Positions 8,797-17,363 of a stretch of DNA of 64,000 nucleotides are shown one piece after another. The stretch comes from Streptomyces narbonensis. GTDB taxonomy: Bacteria; Actinomycetota; Actinomycetes; Streptomycetales; Streptomycetaceae. A model generated the notes under the pieces. The model was not told the origin of the DNA. It did not search any database and worked only from the letters and a program-made list of their open reading frames with translations. The stretch spans positions 9,175 through 73,174 of the forward strand of contig NZ_BMSF01000015.1 of assembly GCF_014649015.1 (NCBI RefSeq). The letters are read 5' to 3'. Numbering within the stretch: position 1 is the first letter of the stretch; each line of letters opens with the position of its first letter. Position numbers and translations under genes: made by a program.

Positions 8797-9273
8797 GATC
8801 CCGCAGGGGATGGTCTTCGCCACGGAGGCGGCGAGATCCGCGAGCGGGGTGGCGTCGTGCCGGTACCGCTCGTCCATGGCCACCTCGACGTACGTCTTCC
8901 GGTACACCGACGTGAAACGGGTCCCGCCGCCCTCCGGACGCTCCAGCATCCAGTTCACGCCGTTCGCCTCGACGGCCTGGGAGTTCGGATCGCTCATCTT
9001 TTCGGGCCGGGGGACCCCGCAGCGCAGTACGATCGCACCGTCACCCCAGCCGGCGGTCAGCTCGGAGCCCGGCTCAGGATCGCTCCGCTCCAGCCCCGCC
9101 ACGGTGTCGGGCAGCTCCTTCTCCAGCGCCTGGCAGAGGGCCGCCTCCGGCGCCGGGGGGCGGGGAACCGCCACGGACGCCCCGGCGTCCGTCCAGGAGC
9201 AACCGGTGGCGGCCAGCAGCAGGACGGCCGCCGTGGCGGCGGCGGGCAGGCCGAAGGGCCGGTGGGATGACAT
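8779..9273 (-). CDS. DUF3515 family putative lipoprotein
   Basis: A 164-residue exported protein. The N-terminus has a short basic start, a hydrophobic stretch (AAATAAVLLLAATG) and then a cysteine, consistent with a lipobox (AATGC). The mature part contains a family core with TAGWGDGAIVLRCG and paired cysteines near the C-terminus (PCGIDPEC). DUF3515 is an actinobacterial family of unknown function usually found beside ddl and thiL, as here. The next gene upstream on this strand (Lrp-like) ends 23 bases away, so the two are probably cotranscribed. Confidence 0.85.
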   Translation of the reverse strand: MSSHRPFGLPAAATAAVLLLAATGCSWTDAGASVAVPRPPAPEAALCQALEKELPDTVAGLERSDPEPGSELTAGWGDGAIVLRCGVPRPEKMSDPNSQAVEANGVNWMLERPEGGGTRFTSVYRKTYVEVAMDERYRHDATPLADLAASVAKTIPCGIDPECF

Positions 9274-9296
9274 CACCGGCCAAGCGTAGACGGGGG

Positions 9297-9530
9297 CTAC
9301 AGATGAACGACCGGGCAGGTGAGGGTGCGCGTGATGCCGTCCACTTGCTGGACCTTGGCGACCACCATGCGGCCCAGCTCGTCCACGGTGTCCGCCTGCG
9401 CGCGCACGATCACGTCGTAAGGACCGGTCACGTCTTCGGCCTGAAGCACCCCCGGGATCTTGGAGATGGTGTCGGCGACGGTCGACGCCTTGCCCACCTC
9501 GGTCTGGATGAGGATGTACGCCTGTACCAC
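9297..9530 (-). CDS. Stand-alone Lrp/AsnC ligand-binding (RAM) domain protein
   Basis: A 77-residue protein consisting only of the Lrp/AsnC effector fold: it begins VQAYILIQTEVGK and contains DVTGPYDVIVRAQ. There is no helix-turn-helix. GTG at 9530 is supported by a GGAGG ribosome-binding site about 6 bases upstream. Such RAM-only proteins form oligomers and bind amino acids; some modulate full-length Lrp partners. No full-length Lrp gene is present in this window. Confidence 0.88.
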   Translation of the reverse strand: MVQAYILIQTEVGKASTVADTISKIPGVLQAEDVTGPYDVIVRAQADTVDELGRMVVAKVQQVDGITRTLTCPVVHL

Positions 9531-9656
9531 GGAACCTCCAGGGCGACCACGAGGATCTTGTGGGAGAAAGGGACGCCACGGTACCGCGTCGCCGCGGGCC
9601 ACGGGGAGACCCGCGCGTCCCGGGGCACTCGCGTTGTGGCGTACGCACGACTGAAG

Positions 9657-9680
9657 TTGACGGTCTACTTGACGGTACCC
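9657..9680. promoter_or_regulatory. 12-bp direct repeat upstream of thiL
   Basis: TTGACGGTCTAC is followed immediately by TTGACGGTACCC, two head-to-tail copies sharing the first eight bases. They lie between the divergent RAM-domain gene and thiL. Either TTGACG could act as a -35 element, but no good -10 is placed for it. Role unassigned. Confidence 0.3.
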
Positions 9681-9763
9681 AGCACGGTGACGGCCCGCGA
9701 CCCGCGGCGCGCCCACGCGCGCCCCCGCCCGCCGGCCGGCACGAAGACACGAGGTGAGACGCG

Positions 9764-10722
9764 GTGAAGGGCACAGTCGGAGAGCTGGGCGAGTTCGGGC
9801 TCATCAGAGAGCTCACGTCCCGGCTCACCTCCACCCCGGCGGTACGGATCGGGCCCGGCGACGACGCCGCGGTCGTCTCCGCACCCGACCGGCGCGTGGT
9901 GGCCAGCACGGACATCCTCCTCGAAGGACGTCACTTCCGCCGCGACTGGTCGACGGCGTACGACGTCGGCCGAAAGGCCGCCGCGCAGAACCTCGCGGAC
10001 ATCGCCGCCATGGGCGCGGTCCCCACCGCGCTCCTCCTCGGCCTCGTCGTCCCCGCCGAACTCCCCGCCACCTGGCCCGTCGAACTCATGGACGGACTGC
10101 GCGACGAATGTCAGGTCGCGGGCGCGGCCGTCGTCGGCGGCGACGTCGTCCGGGGCGACACCATCACCATCGCCATCACCGCCCTCGGCGACCTCCGCAA
10201 CCACGACCCGGTGACCCGGGGCGGGGCCCAGCCCGGCGACGTCGTCGCGTACACCGGCTGGCTCGGCTGGTCCGCCGCCGGATACGCCGTCCTCTCCCGC
10301 GGCTTCCGCTCGCCCCGCGCCTTCGTCGAGGCCCACCGCAGGCCCGAGCCGCCCTACCACGCCGGCCCCGCCGCCGCGGGACTCGGCGCCACCGCCATGT
10401 GCGACGTCAGCGACGGCCTGATCGCCGACCTCGGGCACATCGCCGAGGCCAGCAAGGTCCGCATCGACCTGCGCTCCGGGCTCATCGACATCCCCACCCA
10501 GATGAACGACATCGGCCAGGCCGTCGGCGTCGACCCCATGCAGTGGGTGCTCACCGGGGGAGAGGACCACGCCATCGTGGCCACCTTCCCGCCGGACGTG
10601 AAGCTTCCCGCCCGCTGGAAGGTCATCGGCGAGGTCCTCCACCCCTCGGCGCTGCCGCAGGTCACCGTGGACGGCGCCCCCTGGCACAGCGCGGGCGGCT
10701 GGGACCACTTCGGGGAGACGGA

Positions 10723-10726
<4 letters not shown>
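9764..10726 (+). CDS. thiL: Thiamine-monophosphate kinase
   Basis: A 320-residue PurM/ThiL-fold kinase making thiamine diphosphate from thiamine monophosphate. [10 protein letters not shown] is the metal/ATP-binding start, followed by [27 protein letters not shown] and the late block [19 protein letters not shown] at 9764 gives a full-length protein. The stop overlaps the thiD start by 4 bases, so both thiamine kinases are translationally coupled. I see no TPP riboswitch in the 233 bases upstream. Confidence 0.96.
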
Positions 10727-11547
<821 letters not shown>

Positions 11548-11560
11548 CGGCCCCGTCGTG

Positions 11561-11688
11561 AAGGGATTCCGGGATTCCGGGATTACGGGGGCTTCAGGGT
11601 CTCAGGAATCCGGACGCCTGAGTCTCCGGACTCCGGACCTCCGGGCTTCCGGACTCCGGACGTCCGAAAAAAGAATCCGGGTACGGCA
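11561..11688. repeat. Degenerate short tandem repeats after thiD
   Basis: Two short arrays lie back to back. The first has GGGATTCC twice plus GGGATTAC. The second, to about 11666, has several copies of TCCGGAC/TCCGGGC. The stretch is non-coding and ends just before the palindromic terminator shared with rpmB. Confidence 0.6.
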
Positions 11689-11720
11689 AGAGGCCGGTTC
11701 ACCTAGGTGAACCGGCCTCT
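11689..11720. terminator. Bidirectional terminator between thiD and rpmB
   Basis: A perfect 32-base palindrome, with each half AGAGGCCGGTTCACCT or its complement, between two convergent genes. An A-run precedes it (11666-11672), giving a U-run for the minus-strand rpmB transcript. Confidence 0.88.
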
Positions 11721-11761
11721 CAAGGCAACCGCAGGGGCTGCGCTACGACGGAACGTCGCGA

Positions 11762-11947
11762 TTAGCGCGAGACCTTGCCGGCCTTGATGCACGAGGTGCA
11801 GACGTTGAGCCGCTTCGGCGTCCGACCGACCACGGCACGCACGCGCTGGATGTTCGGGTTCCAGCGACGGGACGTACGGCGGTGCGAGTGCGAAATGTTG
11901 TTGCCGAAGCCCGGCCCCTTGCCGCAGACGTCGCAGTTGGCAGCCAC
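11762..11947 (-). CDS. rpmB: 50S ribosomal protein L28
   Basis: A 61-residue L28 of the zinc-binding type. A CxxC pair near the start (CDVCGKGPG) and a second near the end (CTSCIKAGK) form a zinc ribbon. [14 protein letters not shown] is the L28 rRNA-binding segment. GTG at 11947. Streptomyces genomes carry more than one L28 gene, and the zinc-free forms are made under zinc limitation; this one keeps its cysteines. A structured leader is visible upstream (12028-12075). Confidence 0.95.
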   Translation of the reverse strand: MAANCDVCGKGPGFGNNISHSHRRTSRRWNPNIQRVRAVVGRTPKRLNVCTSCIKAGKVSR

Positions 11948-12027
11948 GGGTCACTCCAAAGACTTCAGAATTACAGTGAAATCCGGCGCACCGGAATCAG
12001 GAGTCTGAAGTGGCTTGCCGGGGGATG

Positions 12028-12075
12028 GCCCGGCTTGAACCGGGCAACCGAAGCAGCATACAACGCCTGCTTCGG
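12028..12075 (-). other. Two tandem hairpins, probable rpmB leader structure
   Basis: On the minus strand a 9-base-pair stem (CCGAAGCAG/CTGCTTCGG at 12048-12075) precedes a 6-base-pair stem (GCCCGG/CCGGGC at 12028-12045, loop of 6). They lie 81-128 bases before the rpmB start. A TAGTTT -10-like sequence on the minus strand lies just upstream (about 12084-12089). Ribosomal-protein leaders often fold to allow autoregulation, but no known L28 leader motif is recognised. Confidence 0.35.
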
Positions 12076-12125
12076 TGGAACGAAACTACCATGGTCTCCG
12101 CGGACCTCGCCCCCGGCCCAGGTCA

Positions 12126-12171
12126 CTGGGGGTCCCCCATGCCCGAGCGAAGCCGAGAGCTTGGGGGGAGG
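12126..12171. repeat. Streptomyces-type palindromic repeat element
   Basis: CTGGGGGTCCCCC followed by CCGAGCGAAGCCGAGAGC and CTTGGGGGGAGG forms a long imperfect hairpin. From recall, this is a common dispersed palindrome of Streptomyces intergenic DNA. It lies between rpmB and the DAK2 gene. Confidence 0.65.
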
Positions 12172-12221
12172 CCACCCCGGGTCTACCCTGCGGTGAGCTC
12201 ATCGCCGAAGGAGGCCCCCTG

Positions 12222-13856
12222 TTGTCGCGAGCCCTTCAGCCTTTCGAGGAGCTCGTCGAGCTCGACGCCGCAGCACTCCGGACCTGGTCCGCGCGGGCGC
12301 TGGACGCCCTCGGGCGGGAGCGCGAGGAGATCGACGCGATCAACGTCTACCCGGTCGCGGACGGGGACACCGGCACCAATCTGTACCTGACGGCGGAAGC
12401 CGCGCATCAGGCCGTCGAATCCGTCTTCGCCGCCGCCGAACCCGGCGCCGCCGAGACCGTACGGGCCATGGCCCACGGAGCCCTGCTCGGCGCCCGGGGC
12501 AACTCCGGCACCATCCTCGCCCAGCTGCTGCGCGGCATGGCCGCCGTCCTCGCCGAAGGACGTGACGGTGATCACCTCGCCCGCGCCCTCGCGGAGGCCG
12601 CCGACGCGGCCCGCCGGGCCGTCGCCCGCCCCGTCGAGGGCACGATCCTCACGGTGGCCTCCGCCGCCGCGCGGGCCTGCGCCGGGGGCGGCGGACTCGC
12701 GGAGGTGGCGGGAAGCGCCTACGAGGGGGCCAGGACCGCCCTGGCGAGCACCCGGGGCCAACTGGACGTCCTCACCCGCGCCGGGGTCGTGGACGCCGGA
12801 GGGCAGGGCCTGGTGACCGTCCTCGGGGCGCTCGTGGAGACCGTGACCGGCCGGGCGCCCGACCGCCCGGAACCGGAGCCGCACGGCCTGCTCGTGCCGC
12901 TCGGGCCCGCCGCGCCCGAGCGCTGCGGCACCGAGGAAGGCCCCGCGTACGAGGTGATCTACCTCCTGGAGGCCGGGGACTCGGCCGTGGACCTGCTGCG
13001 GTCCCGCCTCGACGCGCTGGGGGACTCCCTGGTCGTCGTCGGCGGCGACGGACTGTGGAACGTCCACGTGCACGTCGACGACGCCGGAGCCGCCGTCGAG
13101 GCCGGCGTCGAGGCGGGGCGCCCCCACCGGATCCGCATCACCCACTTCGCGAGCGCCGCGGCCGAGGCGGAGACGGACGCTCTCGGGGCCAGGGCCCAGC
13201 GCGCCGTCGTCGCGGTCGTCCCCGGCGAGGGCCTGGCCGGACTGTGCGCCGAGGCGGGCGCCACCACCGTCCAGACACGCCCCGGGGAACAGCCCGCGGG
13301 CGACGAACTCGTCGACGCGATCCGCCGGGCGCACGCCCGCGAGGTCGTCCTCCTGCCCAACGACACCGAGCTCCGCCAGACGGCCGCCGCCGCGGCCGAA
13401 CGGGCCAGGGCGGAGGGCATCCGCGTCGCCCTCATCCCGACCCGGGCCGCCGTCCAGGGCATCGCCGCCCTCGCCGTCCACGAACCGGACCGCCGCTTCG
13501 ACGAGGACGTCGTCGCCATGACCGCCGCCGCCGGAGCCACCCGCTACGCCGAACTCGCCGTCGCCGAGCGCCAGTCCTTCACCTCGGCCGGCGTCTGCCA
13601 GGCCGGCGACGTCCTCGGCCTGATCGAGGGCGACGTCGCCGTCATCGGCCAGGACCTCACCGAGACCGCCCGCACCGTCCTCGACCGGATGCTCTCGGCG
13701 GGCGGCGAACTCGTCACCCTGATCGTCGCCGACGGCACCCCGCCCGACCTCGCCGCCGCACTCGAACGACACGTCCGCCGCGGCTACCTGGCCGTCGACA
13801 CGACCACGTACCACGCGGGCGAAGGAGCCCCGCCGCTGCTCATCGGAGTGGAATGA
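12222..13856 (+). CDS. DAK2-domain protein, fatty-acid-kinase (FakA)-like
   Basis: A 544-residue protein. Residues about 15-205 form a DAK2 kinase-like domain, with INVYPVADGDTGTNLYLT as the ATP/metal-binding signature and LLGARGNSGTILAQLLRG. The remainder matches the middle and C-terminal FakA domains. FakA phosphorylates fatty acids presented by FakB (DegV-family) proteins; no FakB is encoded here. TTG at 12222 is chosen because GAAGGAGG ends 7 bases upstream. recG follows, as in many actinobacteria. Confidence 0.88.
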   Translation: MSRALQPFEELVELDAAALRTWSARALDALGREREEIDAINVYPVADGDTGTNLYLTAEAAHQAVESVFAAAEPGAAETVRAMAHGALLGARGNSGTILAQLLRGMAAVLAEGRDGDHLARALAEAADAARRAVARPVEGTILTVASAAARACAGGGGLAEVAGSAYEGARTALASTRGQLDVLTRAGVVDAGGQGLVTVLGALVETVTGRAPDRPEPEPHGLLVPLGPAAPERCGTEEGPAYEVIYLLEAGDSAVDLLRSRLDALGDSLVVVGGDGLWNVHVHVDDAGAAVEAGVEAGRPHRIRITHFASAAAEAETDALGARAQRAVVAVVPGEGLAGLCAEAGATTVQTRPGEQPAGDELVDAIRRAHAREVVLLPNDTELRQTAAAAAERARAEGIRVALIPTRAAVQGIAALAVHEPDRRFDEDVVAMTAAAGATRYAELAVAERQSFTSAGVCQAGDVLGLIEGDVAVIGQDLTETARTVLDRMLSAGGELVTLIVADGTPPDLAAALERHVRRGYLAVDTTTYHAGEGAPPLLIGVE

Positions 13857-13863
13857 CCCGAGG

Positions 13864-13886
13864 GGGACCGCCCGGTTGTCGGTCCC
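13864..13886 (+). terminator. Weak hairpin between DAK2 gene and recG
   Basis: A 7-base stem GGGACCG/CGGTCCC with a 9-base loop in the 40-base gap. It may be an attenuator rather than a full terminator. Confidence 0.4.
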
Positions 13887-13896
13887 GTGGTGTGCA

Positions 13897-16098
13897 ATGG
13901 AACGCGTGCCCGCGCTCGACGAACCACTCAAGAAGTCCCTCGGCCCCGCCACCGCCAAGGTCATGGCCGAGGCGCTCGACCTGCACACGGTCGGTGACCT
14001 GCTCCACCACTACCCCCGCCGGTACGCCGAGCGGGGGGAACTGACCACACTCTCCGACCTGCCGCTCGACGAGCACGTCACGGTCGTCGCGCAGGTCGCC
14101 GACGCCCGTGTGCTCACCTTCAACGGCTCCAAGGGACGCGGCCAGCGCCTCGAAGTGACCATCACGGACGGCAGTGGCCGGCTCCAACTGGTCTTCTTCG
14201 GCAAGGGCGTGCACAAGCCGCACAAGGACCTGCTGCCCGGCACCCGCGCGATGTTCTCCGGCAAGGTCTCGCTCTTCAACCGCCGTCTCCAGCTCGCCCA
14301 TCCCGCGTACGAACTCCTCCGCGGCGACGGCGACGAGGCCGCCGACAGCGTCGGCAGCTGGGCCGGGGCCCTCATCCCGATCTACCCGGCCACCACCAAG
14401 CTGGAGTCCTGGAAGATCGCCAAGGCCGTCGACGCCGTCCTGCCGCACGCCGAGGACGCCGTCGACCCCCTGCCGCCCGCCCTGCGCGAGGGCCGCGGCC
14501 TCGCCGAGCTGCCCGAGGCCCTGCGGAAGGTCCACCGCCCCCGCACCAAGGCGGACATCGCCGACGCCCGCGACCGGCTCAAGTGGGACGAGGCCTTCGT
14601 CCTCCAGGTCGCCCTCGCCCGCCGGCGGCACGCCGACACCCAACTCCCCGCCGTCGCCCGCCGCCCCGTCCCCGGCGCCGTCCTCGACGCCTTCGACGCC
14701 AAGCTGCCCTTCACCCTCACCGACGGCCAGCAGAAGGTCTCCCGCGAGATCTTCGACGACCTCGCCACCGAACACCCCATGCACCGCCTCCTCCAGGGCG
14801 AGGTCGGCAGCGGAAAGACCATGGTCGCGCTCCGGGCCATGCTCGCCGTCGTCGACGCCGGGGGACAGGCCGCGATGCTCGCCCCCACCGAGGTCCTCGC
14901 CCAGCAGCACCACCGCTCGGTGACCGAGATGATGGGCGAGCTCGCCGAGGGCGGCATGCTGGGCGGCGCCGAGCGGGCCACCAAGGTCGTCCTGCTCACC
15001 GGCTCCATGGGCACGGCCGCCCGCCGGCAGGCCCTCCTCGACCTCGTCACCGGCGAGGCCGGGATCGTCATCGGCACCCACGCGCTGATCGAGGACAAGG
15101 TCAAGTTCCACGACCTCGGCCTGGTCGTCGTCGACGAGCAGCACCGCTTCGGCGTCGAACAGCGCGACGCCCTCCGGGGCAAGGGCAAGCAGCCGCCCCA
15201 CCTCCTCGTGATGACCGCCACGCCCATCCCGCGCACGGTCGCCATGACCGTCTTCGGCGACCTGGAGACCTCCGTCCTCGACCAGCTGCCCGCCGGCCGT
15301 TCCCCGATCGCCACCCACGTCGTCCCCGCCGCCGACAAGCCGCACTTCCTCGCGCGCGCCTGGGAGCGGGTCCGCGAGGAGGTGGAGAACGGCCACCAGG
15401 CGTACGTCGTCTGTCCCCGGATCGGCGACGAGGAGGACCAGAAGAAGAAGGCCAAGGCGTCCGCCGAGGACGAGGCCGAGAAGCGCCCGCCGCTCGCCGT
15501 CCTGGAGGTCGCCGAGAAGCTCCGTACGGGCCCCCTCGCCGGCCTGCGGATCGCCGTCCTGCACGGCCGGATGCACCCCGACGACAAGGACGACGTCATG
15601 CGGCGCTTCGCCGCCGGCGAGCTCGACGTCCTCGTCGCCACCACCGTCATCGAGGTCGGGGTCAACGTCCCCAACGCCACCGCCATGGTGATCATGGACG
15701 GCGACCGCTTCGGCGTCTCCCAGCTCCACCAGCTCCGCGGCCGCGTCGGCCGCGGATCCGCCCCCGGCCTCTGCCTCCTCGTCACCGAGATGCCCGAGGC
15801 CAGCCCCGCCCGGCAGCGCCTCGGCGCCGTCGCCGCCACCCTCGACGGCTTCGAGCTCTCCCGCATCGACCTCGAACAGCGCCGCGAGGGCGACGTCCTC
15901 GGCCAGGCCCAGTCCGGCGTCCGCTCCTCCCTGAAGGTGCTCACCGTCATCGACGACGAGGAGGTCATCGCCGCCGCCCGCGAGGAGGCCACCTCCCTCG
16001 TCCTCGCCGACCCGGACCTCACCGCCCACCCCGGCCTGCGCACCGCCCTCGAAGCCCTGCTGGACAAGGACCGGGAGGAGTACCTGGAGAAGGGCTGA
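13897..16098 (+). CDS. recG: ATP-dependent DNA helicase RecG
   Basis: A 733-residue branch-migrating helicase for stalled forks and Holliday junctions. The wedge/OB domain lies at residues about 60-160. Helicase motif I is LLQGEVGSGKTM, motif II VVVDEQHRFG and motif III MTATPIPRT. Motif VI is the HQLRGRVGRGS block near residue 620. ATG at 13897 is used. GTG at 13906 (three codons later) is an equal alternative. Neither has a Shine-Dalgarno, and the GTGCAATGGAACGCG context suggests a leaderless message. Confidence 0.95.
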   Translation: MERVPALDEPLKKSLGPATAKVMAEALDLHTVGDLLHHYPRRYAERGELTTLSDLPLDEHVTVVAQVADARVLTFNGSKGRGQRLEVTITDGSGRLQLVFFGKGVHKPHKDLLPGTRAMFSGKVSLFNRRLQLAHPAYELLRGDGDEAADSVGSWAGALIPIYPATTKLESWKIAKAVDAVLPHAEDAVDPLPPALREGRGLAELPEALRKVHRPRTKADIADARDRLKWDEAFVLQVALARRRHADTQLPAVARRPVPGAVLDAFDAKLPFTLTDGQQKVSREIFDDLATEHPMHRLLQGEVGSGKTMVALRAMLAVVDAGGQAAMLAPTEVLAQQHHRSVTEMMGELAEGGMLGGAERATKVVLLTGSMGTAARRQALLDLVTGEAGIVIGTHALIEDKVKFHDLGLVVVDEQHRFGVEQRDALRGKGKQPPHLLVMTATPIPRTVAMTVFGDLETSVLDQLPAGRSPIATHVVPAADKPHFLARAWERVREEVENGHQAYVVCPRIGDEEDQKKKAKASAEDEAEKRPPLAVLEVAEKLRTGPLAGLRIAVLHGRMHPDDKDDVMRRFAAGELDVLVATTVIEVGVNVPNATAMVIMDGDRFGVSQLHQLRGRVGRGSAPGLCLLVTEMPEASPARQRLGAVAATLDGFELSRIDLEQRREGDVLGQAQSGVRSSLKVLTVIDDEEVIAAAREEATSLVLADPDLTAHPGLRTALEALLDKDREEYLEKG

Positions 16099-16118
16099 CC
16101 CCGGGCCGCCGGCAGTCG

Positions 16119-16150
16119 CCATAAGCTATTGCCAGCGCAATGACTTATGG
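16119..16150. promoter_or_regulatory. 32-bp inverted repeat upstream of rsmD
   Basis: CCATAAG (16119-16125) pairs with CTTATGG (16144-16150), and inside it ATTGC pairs with GCAAT around CAGC. It is unusually AT-rich for this genome and ends 15 bases before the rsmD start. The symmetry and the TTGC-GCAA core look like a TetR-type operator; it could also act as an RNA hairpin. No regulator gene is adjacent. Confidence 0.4.
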
Positions 16151-16165
16151 AGAACGAGGAAACCG

Positions 16166-16747
16166 ATGACCCGCGTGATCGCCGGCACCGCCGGTGGGCG
16201 CCGCCTGGCCGTGCCCCCCGGCACCGGCACCCGTCCCACGTCCGACCGGGCGCGTGAGGGCCTCTTCTCCACCTGGGAGGCGTTCCACGGCCTGTCAGGC
16301 GCCCGGGTCGCCGACCTGTACGCGGGCTCCGGCGCCGTCGGACTCGAAGCGCTCTCCCGGGGTGCGGTCCACGCCCTCCTCGTCGAGGCCGATCCGCGCG
16401 CCGCGAAGACGATCCGGGACAACATCCGGACACTCGGCCTGCCCGGCGCCGAGCTCCGGACCGGCAAGGCGGAGCAGATCGTGACGGGACCGGCCCCGGC
16501 CGATCCGTACGACCTGGTCTTCCTCGACCCTCCGTACGCCGTCGCGGACGACGATCTTCGCGAGATCCTCCTCACACTCCGCTCGGAAGGCTGGCTCACG
16601 GACGACGCTCTCGTCACCGTGGAGCGCAGCACCCGAGGCGGCGAGTTCGGCTGGCCGGCCGGATTCGAGCCACTGCGGGCCCGTCGTTACGGCGAGGGAA
16701 CGTTTTGGTACGGTCGCGCCGCCTCTACGTGCGAAGACGCACGATGA
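16166..16747 (+). CDS. rsmD: 16S rRNA (guanine966-N2)-methyltransferase
   Basis: A 193-residue SAM-dependent methyltransferase. It begins [17 protein letters not shown], the RsmD signature. [20 protein letters not shown] is the SAM-binding loop and [10 protein letters not shown] the catalytic DPPY motif. The stop overlaps an ATG of the coaD frame, and the two genes are commonly paired in bacteria. Confidence 0.95.
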   Translation: MTRVIAGTAGGRRLAVPPGTGTRPTSDRAREGLFSTWEAFHGLSGARVADLYAGSGAVGLEALSRGAVHALLVEADPRAAKTIRDNIRTLGLPGAELRTGKAEQIVTGPAPADPYDLVFLDPPYAVADDDLREILLTLRSEGWLTDDALVTVERSTRGGEFGWPAGFEPLRARRYGEGTFWYGRAASTCEDAR

Positions 16748-16773
16748 CCGGACCGGAGAGCGAGGGACCCACG

Positions 16774-17253
16774 TTGCGCCGCGCCGTCTGTCCGGGGTCA
16801 TTCGACCCCATCACCAACGGACATCTCGACATCATCGCCCGCGCCTCCAAGCTGTACGACGTCGTACACGTCGCGGTGATGATCAACCAGTCCAAGAAGG
16901 GACTGTTCACGGTCGAGGAGCGGATCGAGCTGATCCGCGAAGTCACCGCCGACTTCGGCAACGTCGAGGTGGAGTCCTTCCACGGACTGCTCGTCGACTT
17001 CTGCAAGCAGCGGGACATCCCCGCCATCGTCAAGGGCCTGCGCGCCGTCAGCGACTTCGACTACGAGCTGCAGATGGCCCAGATGAACATCGGCCTCACG
17101 GGCGTGGAGACCCTCTTCGTCCCCACCAACCCCACGTACAGCTTCCTCTCCTCCTCGCTGGTCAAGGAGGTGGCGGCCTGGGGCGGCGACGTCTCGCACC
17201 TGGTCCCGCCGCAGGTCCTCGGCAGGCTGACCGAGCGCCTCGCGCAGAAGTGA
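16774..17253 (+). CDS. coaD: Pantetheine-phosphate adenylyltransferase
   Basis: A 159-residue nucleotidyltransferase of coenzyme A synthesis. [18 protein letters not shown] carries the (H/T)xGH ATP-binding motif. The late ISSS-like block is [16 protein letters not shown] at 16774 gives the conserved N-terminus ([10 protein letters not shown]) and the exact Streptomyces length, with GAGGGA 6 bases upstream. An ATG at 16744 overlapping the rsmD stop would add ten poorly conserved residues. Confidence 0.95.
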   Translation: MRRAVCPGSFDPITNGHLDIIARASKLYDVVHVAVMINQSKKGLFTVEERIELIREVTADFGNVEVESFHGLLVDFCKQRDIPAIVKGLRAVSDFDYELQMAQMNIGLTGVETLFVPTNPTYSFLSSSLVKEVAAWGGDVSHLVPPQVLGRLTERLAQK

Positions 17254-17363
17254 CGCGCGGCCACCGCCGCTGACGCTCCGTCATCTGGTGTCGGACGGGA
17301 GCCGACTGCCCTTACAGTCGTCCCGTCCGTCTCCATCCAGCTGTAGAGAGTGGCGAGCACCCG

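Noticed and set aside
9531-9763. A TPP riboswitch upstream of thiL
   Set aside because: The conserved CUGAGA and ACCUGAUC-type segments of the TPP aptamer are absent.
12010-12090. A tRNA on the minus strand, from GGTTCAAGCC
   Set aside because: The loop is six bases with a perfect stem, and no anticodon or acceptor arm fits. It reads better as leader hairpins of rpmB.
16744-16773. ATG at 16744 as the coaD start
   Set aside because: It would add ten residues absent from the conserved family N-terminus. TTG at 16774 gives the expected [12 protein letters not shown] start and a ribosome-binding site.
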